From Lapidilactobacillus bayanensis (lineage in GTDB: Bacteria; Bacillota; Bacilli; Lactobacillales; Lactobacillaceae): 64,000 nt of DNA. Shown piece after piece: positions 37,237 through 47,850 of the stretch. The stretch lies in contig NZ_RHOX01000005.1 of NCBI RefSeq assembly GCF_003946695.1, positions 1 to 64,000 on the forward strand, given 5' to 3'. A model generated the notes under the pieces. It was not told where the DNA came from. It did not search any database and saw only the letters and a program-made list of their open reading frames with translations. The position numbers were made by a program, and so were the translations under genes. Every line of letters starts with the position of its first letter. Within the stretch, counting starts at the first letter, position 1.

Positions 37237-37638
37237 ATGAAACAATTAGTTCTAATTAGTCATGGTAATGTTGCAGCAAGTTATTTACAGAGCTTAGATA
37301 TGATTGCTGGTAGTCACCATCAAGTAACAGCGATTACCTTTGATGGTGAGATTAGTAAGGCTGAGCTTGGGCAACAAATGGTTGAGCAAGTTGGTTCTGA
37401 TGAAGCAATTATTGTTGCTGATTTGCCAGGTGGGACGCCGTGCAACGTTGCATTGGAGCAATTTATGAACAATGATAAGGTCACAATACTTGCTAGTCTG
37501 AATTTACCGATGCTTTTAGAGTTGTACTTAAACTTGAACAACACTGATTTTCAAATACCCCAAGCCGTGGCAACCGGTCAGGATAACATTTTTGATGTGA
37601 AGATCAAAATGAGAGCGACGGCTGCTGACGACGAATAG
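37237..37638 (+). CDS. Mannose-family PTS, EIIA component
   Basis: A 133-aa cytoplasmic IIA (PF03610). The active histidine is His9 in LVLISHGNVAASYLQSLDMI, and VADLPGGTPCNVAL is the second family motif. It takes phosphate from HPr and gives it to the IIB at 33580. It is last in the sugar operon. Confidence 0.92.
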   Translation: MKQLVLISHGNVAASYLQSLDMIAGSHHQVTAITFDGEISKAELGQQMVEQVGSDEAIIVADLPGGTPCNVALEQFMNNDKVTILASLNLPMLLELYLNLNNTDFQIPQAVATGQDNIFDVKIKMRATAADDE

Positions 37639-37753
37639 GGTTCTGATTTATTTATCAGTGGCGCCGATTAATCTTTCGCAGAATCATGGCGGATTGTTGA
37701 CTTTCAGCTAAAAAGACTGGTTCTAACTTTTACCAATACCAGAAAGTGATGAC

Positions 37754-37808
37754 CAAAAAACCTGATGATTGAGAAGTTTTGTTAACTTCTAAATCATCAG
37801 GTTTTTTA
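37754..37808. terminator. Bidirectional terminator between the sugar operon and telA
   Basis: AAAAAACCTGATGATT and its complement at 37792-37807 enclose an inner hairpin GAAGTT/AACTTC. A and T runs at the two ends serve both convergent transcripts. Confidence 0.85.
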
Positions 37809-37816
37809 AAATCTAA

Positions 37817-39025
37817 TTAATGGTTAGTGTCGGTGACGTCTTTGCGGTAGGTTGAACCGTCGCTTGTTGTCCCATGACTATAAGCGAGAAGATGATTCTT
37901 TAATTCATCTTCCATTTTTTGTAGTTCAACTTCTGCGTGTTGACGTTTAGTGTGACCTTCTTGTTGAATCTTCAAGGTTTCTTGTAAGGTTTCAATCAAA
38001 TCGTTTTGCGTCTTCTGTAAAGTCTCGATATCAACCACACCACGTTCATTCTCTTTAGCAGTTTCGATTGCTGAGATTTTCAACATTTCAGAATTCTTCG
38101 TTAATAAATCATTGGTCGTTTGTGAAACCTGCCGTTGGGCCGTTACCGCATCTTTTTGGCGTAATAAGGTTAGTGCGATGGCGACTTGGTTCTTCCATAA
38201 CGGAATTGCCGTGTTAATCGATGCCTGAATCTTTTCGGCAAGGGCCTGATTCGTGCCTTGAATCAACCGAATTTGCGGTGCTTGTTGGATGGTAATTTGT
38301 CGTGCTAATTCCAAGTCGTGGGTTCGCTTCTCCAAGCGATCAGCAAATTGCTTCAAATCATTAGCTTCTTGAACTTGCATTTGATCGCCAGACTTCTCAG
38401 CGGCAGCCAGAAGTTGGGGAATTTGCCGCTCCTGTAAATCTTGTAGCTTCACTTTGCCGGCAGCAATATAAACATTCAAGGCGTCAAAATAGTCTTTATT
38501 CTGATCGTAGAGACCGTCTAGCATTTTATTATCGACGAGTAGCTCATTCTTCTGATGATCCAGTCTGGTACCAATGGTGTCGATTTGTGCGCCGATTTTT
38601 TGATACTTGGCGGTTATTTCGTAAACAGAACGTTTCACTTTGCCAAATAACTTGCGAAATACATTACTATCTTCGGCGCGTAGTTCGGACGGATTTGCTT
38701 CGTTTAAGCGGTACATTAAATCAGTTAAGGCACCGCCAATTTCACCGGTTTGTTGACTTTGGACTGAATTCAACATTTGCTGTGAGAATTCTGATAATTT
38801 TTTTTGGGCGTTAGCACCGTAATTTAAAACCGCAGTTTGATTTTTAGTATCAATTTGTGTGGCTAATGCTTCAGCTTGTTTGCGTTGTTCAGGGGAGAGT
38901 TTATCTAAACTTTGATTAACATTCGTCTGCGGCGTTGCTGTCGTTGCAGCAGTATCCTCATTCGAAAACGGTGTTGCTAACAAATCATCGTATAAGTTTT
39001 GTTGGTTATCTTTTTTCTCAGTCAT
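37817..39025 (-). CDS. TelA-like toxic anion resistance family protein
   Basis: A 402-aa cytoplasmic, almost wholly helical protein of the TelA/KlaA family (PF05816). It shows [22 protein letters not shown]-type helices (residues about 175-200), [20 protein letters not shown] and [19 protein letters not shown], the conserved core. The name comes from tellurite resistance, but chromosomal members act in a general envelope-stress setting. ATG codons at 39040 and 39034 lie too far forward; the ATG at 39025 with GGTGATG upstream is preferred. It overlaps the xpaC-like gene by 8 bp. Confidence 0.87.
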   Translation of the reverse strand: MTEKKDNQQNLYDDLLATPFSNEDTAATTATPQTNVNQSLDKLSPEQRKQAEALATQIDTKNQTAVLNYGANAQKKLSEFSQQMLNSVQSQQTGEIGGALTDLMYRLNEANPSELRAEDSNVFRKLFGKVKRSVYEITAKYQKIGAQIDTIGTRLDHQKNELLVDNKMLDGLYDQNKDYFDALNVYIAAGKVKLQDLQERQIPQLLAAAEKSGDQMQVQEANDLKQFADRLEKRTHDLELARQITIQQAPQIRLIQGTNQALAEKIQASINTAIPLWKNQVAIALTLLRQKDAVTAQRQVSQTTNDLLTKNSEMLKISAIETAKENERGVVDIETLQKTQNDLIETLQETLKIQQEGHTKRQHAEVELQKMEDELKNHLLAYSHGTTSDGSTYRKDVTDTNH

Positions 39026-40049
39026 GGTTAACATCACCATCTTTATTAGTTTGTGCGTCAGAATCGTCTGACGTTGGGGTAGTTTGCTCGTTAGTCGCTT
39101 GTTGATCTAAATAATCTTTTTGGATTTGACTTAACTGATCTTGCATTTGAGCGATTGAACTTTCGCTATTACCACTAAAGTCAGGTTGTTTCTGTGGTTT
39201 GTTGACTGAATCTAAGGTTGAAGAAAGGTCGGAAATATCGTCAGCAACGAAATTGGTATAATCCTTTTTCATTTGTTCACTGAGGTTAGCGAGAACTTCG
39301 ACACTTCGATCAAGAACAGCATAGGTATCTGCAGTTTTAATTTCGTGGCGATTGATCTCTTGATATTTCTTGGCAATTTGGACACTGCTAGGCAAATGTT
39401 TGTAAAGAAAATCAGCGGCCTCTTGTAAACGTTGTGGTTCTCTGACGAGTGCGGCAAACATTGCCTTGCTAACTTCCAGAGTGTCGTGGTTCAAGTTGAT
39501 TGCCCGTAGTTTCGGTACAGCGGTCATCGTTGTTTGGAGTTCGACGATTTGTTGCTTGGCATCGGCCATCGTTTCACGGAAGACGTTAATGTCCGCGTCT
39601 GATAATCCGACTTGATAATAATGGTTCAAGAGTTTCTTACTCGGTTCTTTTTCCTTGCTACCGGCAGCTTTAGTAAAGGAATCAAGATGGGGTTGGGTGT
39701 TCTTCGTTGTTTTGAGACCGCCAAGAAGAAATGATGTAAAAGCGAAAACACCGGTAATAATAGACAGTTCAAAACCATCTTGGTTGATTGAAGTCAAGAA
39801 GGATCCTAGTGCGCAGGAGATTGTCAAAAAATAGAAGAAACCTGCACAAAATTTCCGGAAGCGTCCTTTATCACCTTGACGCTGGATTGAAAAAACAACG
39901 AGTGCAAACGAGGCAAAAATAATGGCCAATGATAAAATCCGAATCGCAATTGCTGTTGCATCATTAAAGGCAAAAACATCGATGAAAAAAGCAAGGATTA
40001 AAACGATCGGTATCAAGCCTAAGAGTTTAGTTAGATTTTTTTTGTTCAT
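39018..40049 (-). CDS. XpaC-like 5-bromo-4-chloroindolyl phosphate hydrolysis family protein
   Basis: A 343-aa protein. Four N-terminal membrane helices (about residues 8-110) are followed by a soluble helical domain with [21 protein letters not shown], the XpaC core (PF10112), and a Gln/Ser/Asp-rich tail. The family pairs with telA in many Firmicutes, which supports a joint membrane role; enzymatic phosphatase activity is doubtful. ATGGAGGT lies 6 nt before the ATG. Confidence 0.85.
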   Translation of the reverse strand: MNKKNLTKLLGLIPIVLILAFFIDVFAFNDATAIAIRILSLAIIFASFALVVFSIQRQGDKGRFRKFCAGFFYFLTISCALGSFLTSINQDGFELSIITGVFAFTSFLLGGLKTTKNTQPHLDSFTKAAGSKEKEPSKKLLNHYYQVGLSDADINVFRETMADAKQQIVELQTTMTAVPKLRAINLNHDTLEVSKAMFAALVREPQRLQEAADFLYKHLPSSVQIAKKYQEINRHEIKTADTYAVLDRSVEVLANLSEQMKKDYTNFVADDISDLSSTLDSVNKPQKQPDFSGNSESSIAQMQDQLSQIQKDYLDQQATNEQTTPTSDDSDAQTNKDGDVNHD

Positions 40050-40079
40050 GATAGACCTCCATCACAACTTTCTATCCAA

Positions 40080-40107
40080 ATTCTAGCATATCTGCGCCAA
40101 ACCTAAA
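40080..40107 (-). promoter_or_regulatory. Promoter of the xpaC-telA pair
   Basis: On the minus strand TTTAGG (40102-40107), a 16-nt spacer and TAGAAT (40080-40085) preceded by TGC, an extended -10. It lies about 30 bp before the start codon. Confidence 0.6.
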
Positions 40108-40263
40108 TAAGGCTAAGGGTTGATTTTAGTCTCATGCTTTGGAAAGTCGTGTGGATTTCCGCCTGTAGTGCCATGTGTTCGGGCGATTTTTCAAGTATAA
40201 TAGATTTATTAAATCAGCGGACTCGCGTTGAAATTTAGATGTACTAAAAGTAAGCTAAAATAA

Positions 40264-40292
40264 TTTACAGTGTGAAACAGATAAGGTATTAT
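40264..40292 (+). promoter_or_regulatory. Promoter of the Nudix-mtnN-nifS operon
   Basis: TTTACA (40264-40269), a 17-nt spacer and TATTAT (40287-40292), 27 bp before the Nudix ATG. Another TATAAT sits at about 40196-40201 without a good -35. Confidence 0.65.
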
Positions 40293-40318
40293 AGTAACAT
40301 TGTGGAAAGAGTGATTTC

Positions 40319-40885
40319 ATGAATGATTTTAAAGAAACGGTCACCGGCGATGAGTTGGTTTATCACGGTCATATTTTAGATGTTCATCACCAGACTGTTG
40401 AACTACCCAATGGTCAAGCAGCCTATCGAGATATTGTCAAACATCATGGTGCAGTGGCAATTCTGGCTTTGTTGGATGAGAATCATGCCTTCTTTGTTCG
40501 GCAATGGCGGGCACCGCTTGAACACGAAACGGTGGAAATTCCCGCTGGTAAAATTGATCCTAATGAGACGGATCCACTGGCCGTTGCGAAACGTGAATTA
40601 AATGAAGAAATCGGTTATGCTGCTAATTCATGGCGGTTATTAAGTCGCTTCTATTCATCACCAGGCTTTGCTACTGAAAAGATGCATTTGTACTTAGCAA
40701 CCGATTTGCAGGAACTTCCGCATAAACGAGCTTTAGATCCGGATGAATTTTTGGAAGTCAAAGTTTTAACGTTGAAGCAAATTCAATCGTTCTTAAGACA
40801 GTCAGATTTTATCGATGCCAAAACGTTGTTGGCTGTTAAGTACTGGGAACAGTTACAACATGATGAGGTTAGTCATGAAGCATAA
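40319..40885 (+). CDS. Nudix hydrolase, ADP-ribose pyrophosphatase type
   Basis: A 188-aa cytoplasmic enzyme that hydrolyses ADP-ribose or similar nucleotide sugars to the phosphates. The Nudix box is GKIDPNETDPLAVAKRELNE followed by EIGY, with all expected Glu. The upstream VRQWRAPLEHETVEIPAGK and downstream SSPGFATEKMHLYLA are typical of the ADPRase subgroup. It heads an operon with a small membrane protein (11-bp overlap), mtnN and the cysteine desulfurase gene. Confidence 0.9.
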   Translation: MNDFKETVTGDELVYHGHILDVHHQTVELPNGQAAYRDIVKHHGAVAILALLDENHAFFVRQWRAPLEHETVEIPAGKIDPNETDPLAVAKRELNEEIGYAANSWRLLSRFYSSPGFATEKMHLYLATDLQELPHKRALDPDEFLEVKVLTLKQIQSFLRQSDFIDAKTLLAVKYWEQLQHDEVSHEA

Positions 40886-41189
40886 TCAAGAACAGCAGGG
40901 TGGATTCTTCCGCCGTTTACGTCGTCTTTCAGCGAAGAATGATCAACAGGAACAAGTGACTGCAACAACACCTAAAGGAACTTTCGTCGATGATTTAGAT
41001 GTCAGTGCGGCTAAAAGAGCGACGGCTGCCACGGAATCAATGTCGCGCGTTGCCCGCAAGCAGGCTCATGAACAAGAATTCAAGAGTGCCAAAACGGTTC
41101 ATCCAGATATGCGGCGCCGGTTGAATTGGGCAATTGGGATTGTTGCCATCTTAATTGTGGTCGTCTATTTAGTTCTGTTCTTCGTTTAA
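40875..41189 (+). CDS. Small tail-anchored membrane protein
   Basis: A 104-aa protein, basic at the N-terminus (GGFFRRLRRLSAKN), with a charged middle and one C-terminal membrane helix (WAIGIVAILIVVVYLVLFFV). I do not recognise a named family, though lactobacilli often have such an ORF between the Nudix and mtnN genes. GAGGT lies 5 nt before the ATG, within the Nudix gene. The frame open from 40815 lies inside that gene and is rejected. Confidence 0.7.
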   Translation: MKHNQEQQGGFFRRLRRLSAKNDQQEQVTATTPKGTFVDDLDVSAAKRATAATESMSRVARKQAHEQEFKSAKTVHPDMRRRLNWAIGIVAILIVVVYLVLFFV

Positions 41190-41228
41190 TTGGATTCATT
41201 AAATACAAAAACAAATGGGGTATTTTTA

Positions 41229-41945
41229 GTGAAAATCGGAATTATTGTGCCGATGGCAGAGGAAATTATTTTATATCGGAAAAAACTTTCGGCGTTAACA
41301 ACTGAAACAATTGGTGGCGCGGAATTTACTGTTGGAACATACGAAAACACAGAGTTGGTGTTAGCTCAATCAGGGATTGGCAAAGTGCAAGCTTCCATGA
41401 CAGCAACTATTTTATTCGATCATTTTCAAGTTGCGGCCTTAATTAATACCGGTTCAGCGGCAGGTGTGGCCACTGGCTTGACAATTGGCGAATTAGTATT
41501 AGGTCAACAATTGGCTTATCACGATGTTGATGTGACTAATGGTGGTGATTATGTTGTCGGGCAAATTCCTGGGCAGCAGTTGTTCTTTAAGTCTAATCAA
41601 GCGCTGCTAAATGTTGTCGAACAGACAGCAACAGCATTAAATTTACCGGCGACCACCGGTTTAATTGTGACTGGTGATCAATTCGTTGCCAACGCTGAAC
41701 ATGTTGCTGCAATCAAAGATAATTTCACAGGGGTGGCTGCGATTGAAATGGAAGGTGCTGCTGTCGCTCAAATTGCCACGAACTTCAACAAACCATTTTT
41801 GATTATTCGTGCAATTAGTGACAACGGTGATGCAGATGCTACGGTCAACTTTGACGAATTCGTTAAACAAGCCGGTAAAAACGCTGCCGAATTATTATTA
41901 AAGGCAATTCCAAATATTGCCGCTTTAGAAGGGAACGAAGTATAG
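41229..41945 (+). CDS. mtnN: 5'-methylthioadenosine/S-adenosylhomocysteine nucleosidase
   Basis: A 238-aa enzyme that removes adenine from MTA and SAH, recycling the SAM by-products. It starts VKIGIIVPMAEEI, has GIGKVQASMTATIL and GSAAGVATGLTIGELVLG, and the catalytic region AAIEMEGAAVAQIA followed by the catalytic Asp in IRAISDNGD. The frame extends to a TTG at 41190, but the GTG at 41229 fits the family start and follows GGGGT. It overlaps the next gene by one base. Confidence 0.92.
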   Translation: MKIGIIVPMAEEIILYRKKLSALTTETIGGAEFTVGTYENTELVLAQSGIGKVQASMTATILFDHFQVAALINTGSAAGVATGLTIGELVLGQQLAYHDVDVTNGGDYVVGQIPGQQLFFKSNQALLNVVEQTATALNLPATTGLIVTGDQFVANAEHVAAIKDNFTGVAAIEMEGAAVAQIATNFNKPFLIIRAISDNGDADATVNFDEFVKQAGKNAAELLLKAIPNIAALEGNEV

Positions 41946-43096
41946 TGACTCATTATTATTTCGACAATGCAGCAACGACACCAATGAGTTCAACGGTCGT
42001 TACGGCAATGAGTCAAGCACTAGCTACCGATTTTGGCAATGCCTCTAGTACGCATTACTTTGGTCGGCTGAGTCATCATTTACTTGATGATAGTCGCCGG
42101 GTGATCGCCAATAGCATTCACGCGCAGACTGACGAAATTATTTTTACCAGCGGTGGTACTGAAGGCGATAATACGGCGATTCTTGGCACCGCATTAACTT
42201 ACGGTAAAAACGGTAAGCACATTATTACCACGCAAATTGAGCACCCAGCGGTTTTGAAAACGATGCAATTTTTGACAACGTTAGGTTATGAAATCACTTA
42301 TTTACCTGTTAATAAACAAGGTTTAGTCACGGCACAACAGGTTAAGGCGGCATTGCGGCCGGATACGATTTTGGTTTCAATCATGACGGGTAATAATGAG
42401 ATCGGCTCAATTGAACCGATTGCAAAAATTGGTGCGGTCTTAAAAAATCATCAGGCTATTTTCCACACGGACGCGGTTCAAGCTTATGGGATTCTCGATA
42501 TTGATGTCCAACAGATGGGCGTTGATCTGTTATCGATCTCTGGTCATAAGTTACACGGTCCAAAGGGAATCGGCTTCTTATATATGAACGAAAAGGTCAA
42601 CTTAGAGCCATTTATGCATGGCGGTGAACAGGAACATTTACGCCGTGCTGGTACGGAAAATATTCCTAGTATTATTGGCTTGGCTCAAGCAGTGAAAGAT
42701 TTAACACCAGTCAATAAAAAAGCCAAACGAGAAAAATTGCAAAATTTGAAACAGATCTTGCTTACTGACTTAACTGCGTCTGGTGTTGATTTTGCAATCA
42801 ATGGCCCGGAGCCTGAACAGGCTTTGCCCCATGTTTTAAATATTTGGTTAAAAGGCGTGCCGTCCAATTTAGCGTTAACTAATTTGGACTTGAAGGGTTT
42901 TGCAGTTTCGGCTGGGTCTGCATGTACCGCTGGTAGTCTGGAACCATCTCATGTTTTAATTGCGATTATTGGCGATGAAAAGGCACCGCAAATTAGCGAA
43001 TCCCTACGAATTTCCTTCGGTGATCAAAATACGGTTGAAAGTGTGCACTTGCTGGCACAAGCAATTGCGGAAGTGGCGCGGGATTATTTGGGGTAG
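41945..43096 (+). CDS. Cysteine desulfurase (NifS/IscS family)
   Basis: A 383-aa PLP enzyme that takes sulfur from cysteine as an enzyme-bound persulfide. It shows YFDNAATTPMSS, HTDAVQAYG, the PLP lysine in SISGHKLHGPKGIGFLY and the sulfur-carrying cysteine in AVSAGSACTAGSLEPSHV. DUF1831 and mnmA follow, separated by repeats, so it probably feeds sulfur to MnmA for tRNA 2-thiouridine. The start is GTG overlapping the mtnN stop. Its own TAG stop overlaps by one base the first nucleotide of a family B repeat. Confidence 0.92.
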   Translation: MTHYYFDNAATTPMSSTVVTAMSQALATDFGNASSTHYFGRLSHHLLDDSRRVIANSIHAQTDEIIFTSGGTEGDNTAILGTALTYGKNGKHIITTQIEHPAVLKTMQFLTTLGYEITYLPVNKQGLVTAQQVKAALRPDTILVSIMTGNNEIGSIEPIAKIGAVLKNHQAIFHTDAVQAYGILDIDVQQMGVDLLSISGHKLHGPKGIGFLYMNEKVNLEPFMHGGEQEHLRRAGTENIPSIIGLAQAVKDLTPVNKKAKREKLQNLKQILLTDLTASGVDFAINGPEPEQALPHVLNIWLKGVPSNLALTNLDLKGFAVSAGSACTAGSLEPSHVLIAIIGDEKAPQISESLRISFGDQNTVESVHLLAQAIAEVARDYLG

Positions 43097-43612
43097 TGGT
43101 TCTTCGCGCTTGCGCAAAGGCTGTTGATAAAGTGTGGTGGGTTCCGTGGCGGCGAAGAAATACTTTGCGCTGGAACGTAGTGGGCGTCGATTTGAGCCGA
43201 TTAAAAGACAAATCGTCTCAAATACGAGCCTTAATGTAAGCAATAAATTGCCAACATTAATGTCACTACTGAGCGGTATTTCTTCGCCGCCACTAAACAA
43301 GCAAGAGGGCAACCTTTGCGCGAGCGCTGAATTGACGAGTGGTTGGATCACAAAAAATTTCCAATACAAATCTACAATTAAGTCAATTTAAATCTTTAGA
43401 AGTACAAACTTGCAGTTAAGTCGCACTAACGCACTTTAGTCAGTGCCGAAGGAAAATCGCGGTCAGCTGTGAAATTGTCGTTAGCAATTTATTGCTTACG
43501 AGAAGGCCGAGCTTTAAGACAATCGTAGATTGGCTTAAAGTCGAGCCCACAGCGTTCCACCAGCGTATTTTCTGTAGGCACGAAGAACAGCAGTATAATA
43601 GTTCTCTGATTT
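43096..43612 (+). repeat. Family B large two-hairpin element, copy II
   Basis: It begins at the last base of the upstream stop codon. The left hairpin has CGCTTGCGCAAAGG/CCTTTGCGCGAGCG, a perfect 18-bp stem (43146-43163 with 43276-43293), and inner arms TTAATGT/ACATTAA and GCAAT/ATTGC (43231-43260) in the same spacing as copy I but with different sequence. The right hairpin runs about 43441-43590 with module arms TTGTCGT/ACGAGAA and GCAAT/ATTGC (43475-43504), and ends at TAGTTCTCTGAT, where family C units start. No coding signal. Confidence 0.85.
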
Positions 43613-43613
43613 T

Positions 43614-43969
43614 GAAACGTGCTTAAAGCAACTGGCGATGTGTATTTAAGTGTGAATCTTCTTGCGTTGGTACGCAATGATCTTCCCATTTAAATACAGA
43701 CACCAACCCGTTGCTTCTCCGCACTCTGATCTGAAACGTGCTCAAGCCAACTGGGTGTCATGTATTTAAGTGTGAATCTCACTGCGTTAGCACGCAGCAA
43801 TCTTCCCATTTAAATACAGACACCCAACCCGTTGTCTTTCGCACTCTGATCTGAAACGTGCTACGAAGCAACTGGCGGTAGTGAATTTAAGCGTGAATCT
43901 CCTTGCATTGGCATGCAATGATCCTCCCGTTTAAATCCATATCGCCTACCCGTTGCTTCTCCGCACTCT
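43614..43969 (+). repeat. Family C array: three tandem covarying hairpin units
   Basis: Units at 43614-43727, 43733-43847 and 43853-43969, joined by GATCT. Each begins GAAACGTGCT and ends CGCACTCT. Inside are nested stems. Unit 1: AAGCAAC/GTTGCTT, GTATTTAA/TTAAATAC, TTGCG/CGCAA. Unit 2: GGGTGTC/GACACCC, TGTATTTAA/TTAAATACA, CTGCGT/ACGCAG. Unit 3: GGCG/CGCC, TTTAAGCG/CGTTTAAA, TTGCAT/ATGCAA. Differences between units occur on both arms, keeping the pairing. Confidence 0.88.
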
Positions 43970-43997
43970 TTTACCGTGCTTGGTTCTTTGTTATAAT
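43970..43997 (+). promoter_or_regulatory. Promoter of DUF1831-mnmA
   Basis: TTTACC (43970-43975), a 16-nt spacer and a perfect TATAAT (43992-43997). The -35 begins at the base right after the last family C unit. Confidence 0.6.
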
Positions 43998-44040
43998 GGC
44001 CTTAGTATTTGATAACAAATCGAAAAAGAGGGATTTTCAA

Positions 44041-45521
<1,481 letters not shown>

Positions 45522-45537
45522 CGAATAATCAGAGCTG

Positions 45538-45621
45538 TGACAGAGGATTAGTATCCTTTGAAACGCGAACAATTGCCTTTGTAGACAAATTCGCGTCTTC
45601 AAAACTGTCATTGCTTTTTTT
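45538..45621 (+). terminator. Terminator after mnmA (nested stems)
   Basis: TGACAG (45538-45543) pairs with CTGTCA (45605-45610) around an inner hairpin TTGAAACGCGAA / TTCGCGTCTTCAA (45558-45602), followed by TTGC and eight T. Confidence 0.7.
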
Positions 45622-45624
45622 AAT

Positions 45625-45861
45625 AGAGTGCGGAGAAAGTCGGGTTGACAATGAGCATTAAGTAAGCAATGAAAAAGTTCGTACTTTGAACTTATTCATT
45701 ACTGGCTTAAGCGGAGTTGTCAGACTTTCGCAGCACGTTTCAAATCAGAGCGCGAAAAGCAACGGGTTGATGGCGAAGTTCTAACTAGAAAGCACAGCTG
45801 GGTGTCAACCCAGATGGGATTTTTAGTTAGACATAGCCATCAGTTGCTTTAAGCACGTTTC
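45625..45861 (-). repeat. Family C array: two inverted units
   Basis: Units at 45625-45741 and 45747-45861, reading on the minus strand (AGAGTGCG start and GCACGTTTC end on plus). Unit 4 arms: AAAGTC/GACTTT in place of AAGCAAC/GTTGCTT, then TGACAA/TTGTCA and AAGTTC/GAACTT. Unit 5 arms: AAGCAAC/GTTGCTT, TGATGGC/GCCATCA, TCTAACTA/TAGTTAGA, CTGGGT/ACCCAG. Interiors differ from all other units yet stay self-complementary. Confidence 0.85.
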
Positions 45862-45864
45862 AAC

Positions 45865-46505
45865 ATCAGAGAACTATGATATTGCTGTTCTCCGTGCCTG
45901 CGGGAAATACGCTGGTGGAGCGCTGTGGGCTCGACTTTAAGCCAATCTACGATTGTCTTAAAGCTCGGCCTTGTCGTAAGCAATAAATTGCCAACGACAA
46001 TTTCACAGCTGACCGCGATTTCCCTCCGGCACTGACAAAAGTGCGTTAGTGCCGTCTTAACCGTAAGTTCGTGCTTCTAAAGATTGAAACTGACTTAATT
46101 GTAGATTTGTACTAGAAAAAGTTTGTGGTCAACCACTCGTCAATTCAGCGCTTGTGCAAAGGTTGTCCTCTTGTTAGATTAGTGGTGGGAAATAAATACC
46201 GCTCAGTGGTGAAATTGTTGTTGCAGCTTTAGCTGTTACAACAAGACCTGTCTTGGAGACAATTTTGCAAAAAATTGGCTTCAAGCAGTGTCCACCATGT
46301 TCCAGCGCCAAGTATTCATTTCCCACCACGATAACACGCCGCGGTTTATTCGCAACCTTTACGCAAGCGCGAAGAAGCGTAATCATACTAGTTTTAGTTT
46401 CCACTATTTCGATTAGCGATACCTACTATACTTCAGCACCAAGTATTTCTTCACCGCGCACGTTCATCGGCAATCTTTGCGCGAGCACGAAGAAGTACAA
46501 TACAT
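45865..46505 (-). repeat. Family B large element, copy III (inverted)
   Basis: An inverted counterpart of the copy at 43096. The right hairpin comes first (about 45885-46050; module arms TTGTCGT/ACGACAA and GCAAT/ATTGC at 45971-46000). The left hairpin has an outer stem at 46182-46199 with 46312-46329 (GTGGTGGGAAAT against ATTTCCCACCAC, one mismatch beyond) and inner arms TTGTTGT/ACAACAA and CAGCT/AGCTG (46215-46244). A tandem partial end-repeat fills 46386-46505. No gene seen. Confidence 0.82.
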
Positions 46506-46525
46506 AAATTAAGGATGACGGCAAT

Positions 46526-47194
46526 ATGACTAAATTTTTCTTCGTGCGCCACGGTAAAACCGAATGGAATTTGGAAGGGCGCTATCAAGGTGCTGGCGGT
46601 GATTCACCGTTATTACCTGGTAGCTATCAGGACTTTCACAGTTTGGCCCAATTCTTGAAGGATCATCATGTTAAGTTTCAGGCAATTTATAGCAGTCCCT
46701 TGTTACGCGCGCAAACAACGGCGGTTTTTTTAAGCGAGAATTTGAATCAGGCCTTACCAATCCATATTGAACCGCGACTGCGTGAGTTTGATTTAGGGAT
46801 TATGGAAGGCAAAACATTTAAAGAAGTTGAAACTAAATACCCAGAGGCTGTCGACGATTTTCGCCATCATCCTGATCGCTTCGAACGTAACCGCGTCCAT
46901 GCTGAAACATTTACTCAATTAATTATGCGCATGCGTAAAATTATCCTTGATATTGCCCAAACGTATCCAAACGACGATGACAATATTTTAATCGTCAGTC
47001 ATGGCGCCGCATTGACGGCACTGATGCAGGCTTTATTAGGAACACCGTTGCCAGATTTGCGTAAACACGGTGGCTTAACCAATACGAGTTTGACAGTGTT
47101 GCAGACGGAAGATCAAGGTCATCATTTCCAAAAGGTTCTTTGGAATGAAACTTCGTATTTGGGTAAAAAGCTCGGCAAAACGGATACGATTTAA
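46526..47194 (+). CDS. Histidine phosphatase family protein (phosphoglycerate-mutase-like)
   Basis: A 222-aa cytoplasmic phosphatase of the histidine branch. The catalytic RHG is in FFFVRHGKTEWNLEGRYQG; the second histidine lies in ILIVSHGAALTALMQALL. The loop YSSPLLRAQTTA is typical. Family members dephosphorylate varied small molecules; this one lies before a TPR gene and recD2, a conserved lactobacillar order, with no substrate hint. AAGGATG precedes the ATG. Confidence 0.88.
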   Translation: MTKFFFVRHGKTEWNLEGRYQGAGGDSPLLPGSYQDFHSLAQFLKDHHVKFQAIYSSPLLRAQTTAVFLSENLNQALPIHIEPRLREFDLGIMEGKTFKEVETKYPEAVDDFRHHPDRFERNRVHAETFTQLIMRMRKIILDIAQTYPNDDDNILIVSHGAALTALMQALLGTPLPDLRKHGGLTNTSLTVLQTEDQGHHFQKVLWNETSYLGKKLGKTDTI

Positions 47195-47214
47195 ACAGTT
47201 GTAAGGAGAACAAG

Positions 47215-47850
47215 ATGAATCAGGAAGCACAAGCTTTATTTGCTCAAGGTCAACGAGAAACAGCAATTGTTAAATTAACTAAAATCTTAAACGCTGATCC
47301 AGATAATGTGCTATTGCTGGTACAATTGGCGACCATGTTGATTCAAGTAACTGATCTAACGCAGGCGCAGCAATTGTTGGCTCGTGCGGCCGTTTTGGCA
47401 CCTGAACAGGCTGACATTGCCTATAATCAAGCAGTCGTTGCGCATCAGTTGCAACAAAATGAGCAGGCGATTGCGTTTTTGACTCCCATTTTGCATTCTG
47501 AATATGCACGTGAAGCTAGTTATTTGTTAGCCGTCATTTATTTTGAAAAAAATGATTTACCGCGCGCCACCGTTTTTGCGTTAACAGCCGCCGAAGCACC
47601 AGCCGCCGGATTACCTGAAAACTTATTATTGACCCAAGTTTTTGCCAAACAACAATTGTGGGATCAATCTTTACCGTACGCGAATAAGATCTTAGCGTTA
47701 GATCCACAAAACGCGGATGTGGCTTTTACAGTTGGTGCCGTTTTTTTAAATACTAATCAACTAGAAGCTGGCCAAACGTTATTGCAACAAGCAGCAAATG
47801 ATGCACCGAAAAAATATGGCGCTGCAGTTAATTTGATTTTAGCGGAGTAA
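47215..47850 (+). CDS. Tetratricopeptide repeat protein
   Basis: A 211-aa helical protein of about five to six TPR-like repeats (for example AQALFAQGQRETAIVKLTKI, LLVQLATMLIQVTDLTQAQQ and PYANKILALDPQNADVAFTV). No membrane segment. It is probably an interaction protein; the partner is unknown. AAGGAG precedes the ATG. Its stop overlaps the recD2 start (TAATG), so the two are coupled. Confidence 0.85.
   Translation: MNQEAQALFAQGQRETAIVKLTKILNADPDNVLLLVQLATMLIQVTDLTQAQQLLARAAVLAPEQADIAYNQAVVAHQLQQNEQAIAFLTPILHSEYAREASYLLAVIYFEKNDLPRATVFALTAAEAPAAGLPENLLLTQVFAKQQLWDQSLPYANKILALDPQNADVAFTVGAVFLNTNQLEAGQTLLQQAANDAPKKYGAAVNLILAE

Noticed and set aside
43004-43689. Several frames of 66-121 codons after the cysteine desulfurase gene
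   Set aside because: They are read from the palindromic element; opposite-strand frames mirror each other because the DNA is self-complementary.
43614-43969. tRNA genes or tRNA-like genes in the repeat arrays
   Set aside because: The hairpins do not form a cloverleaf, and no T-loop GGTTCGAATCC-type sequence or CCA end is seen.
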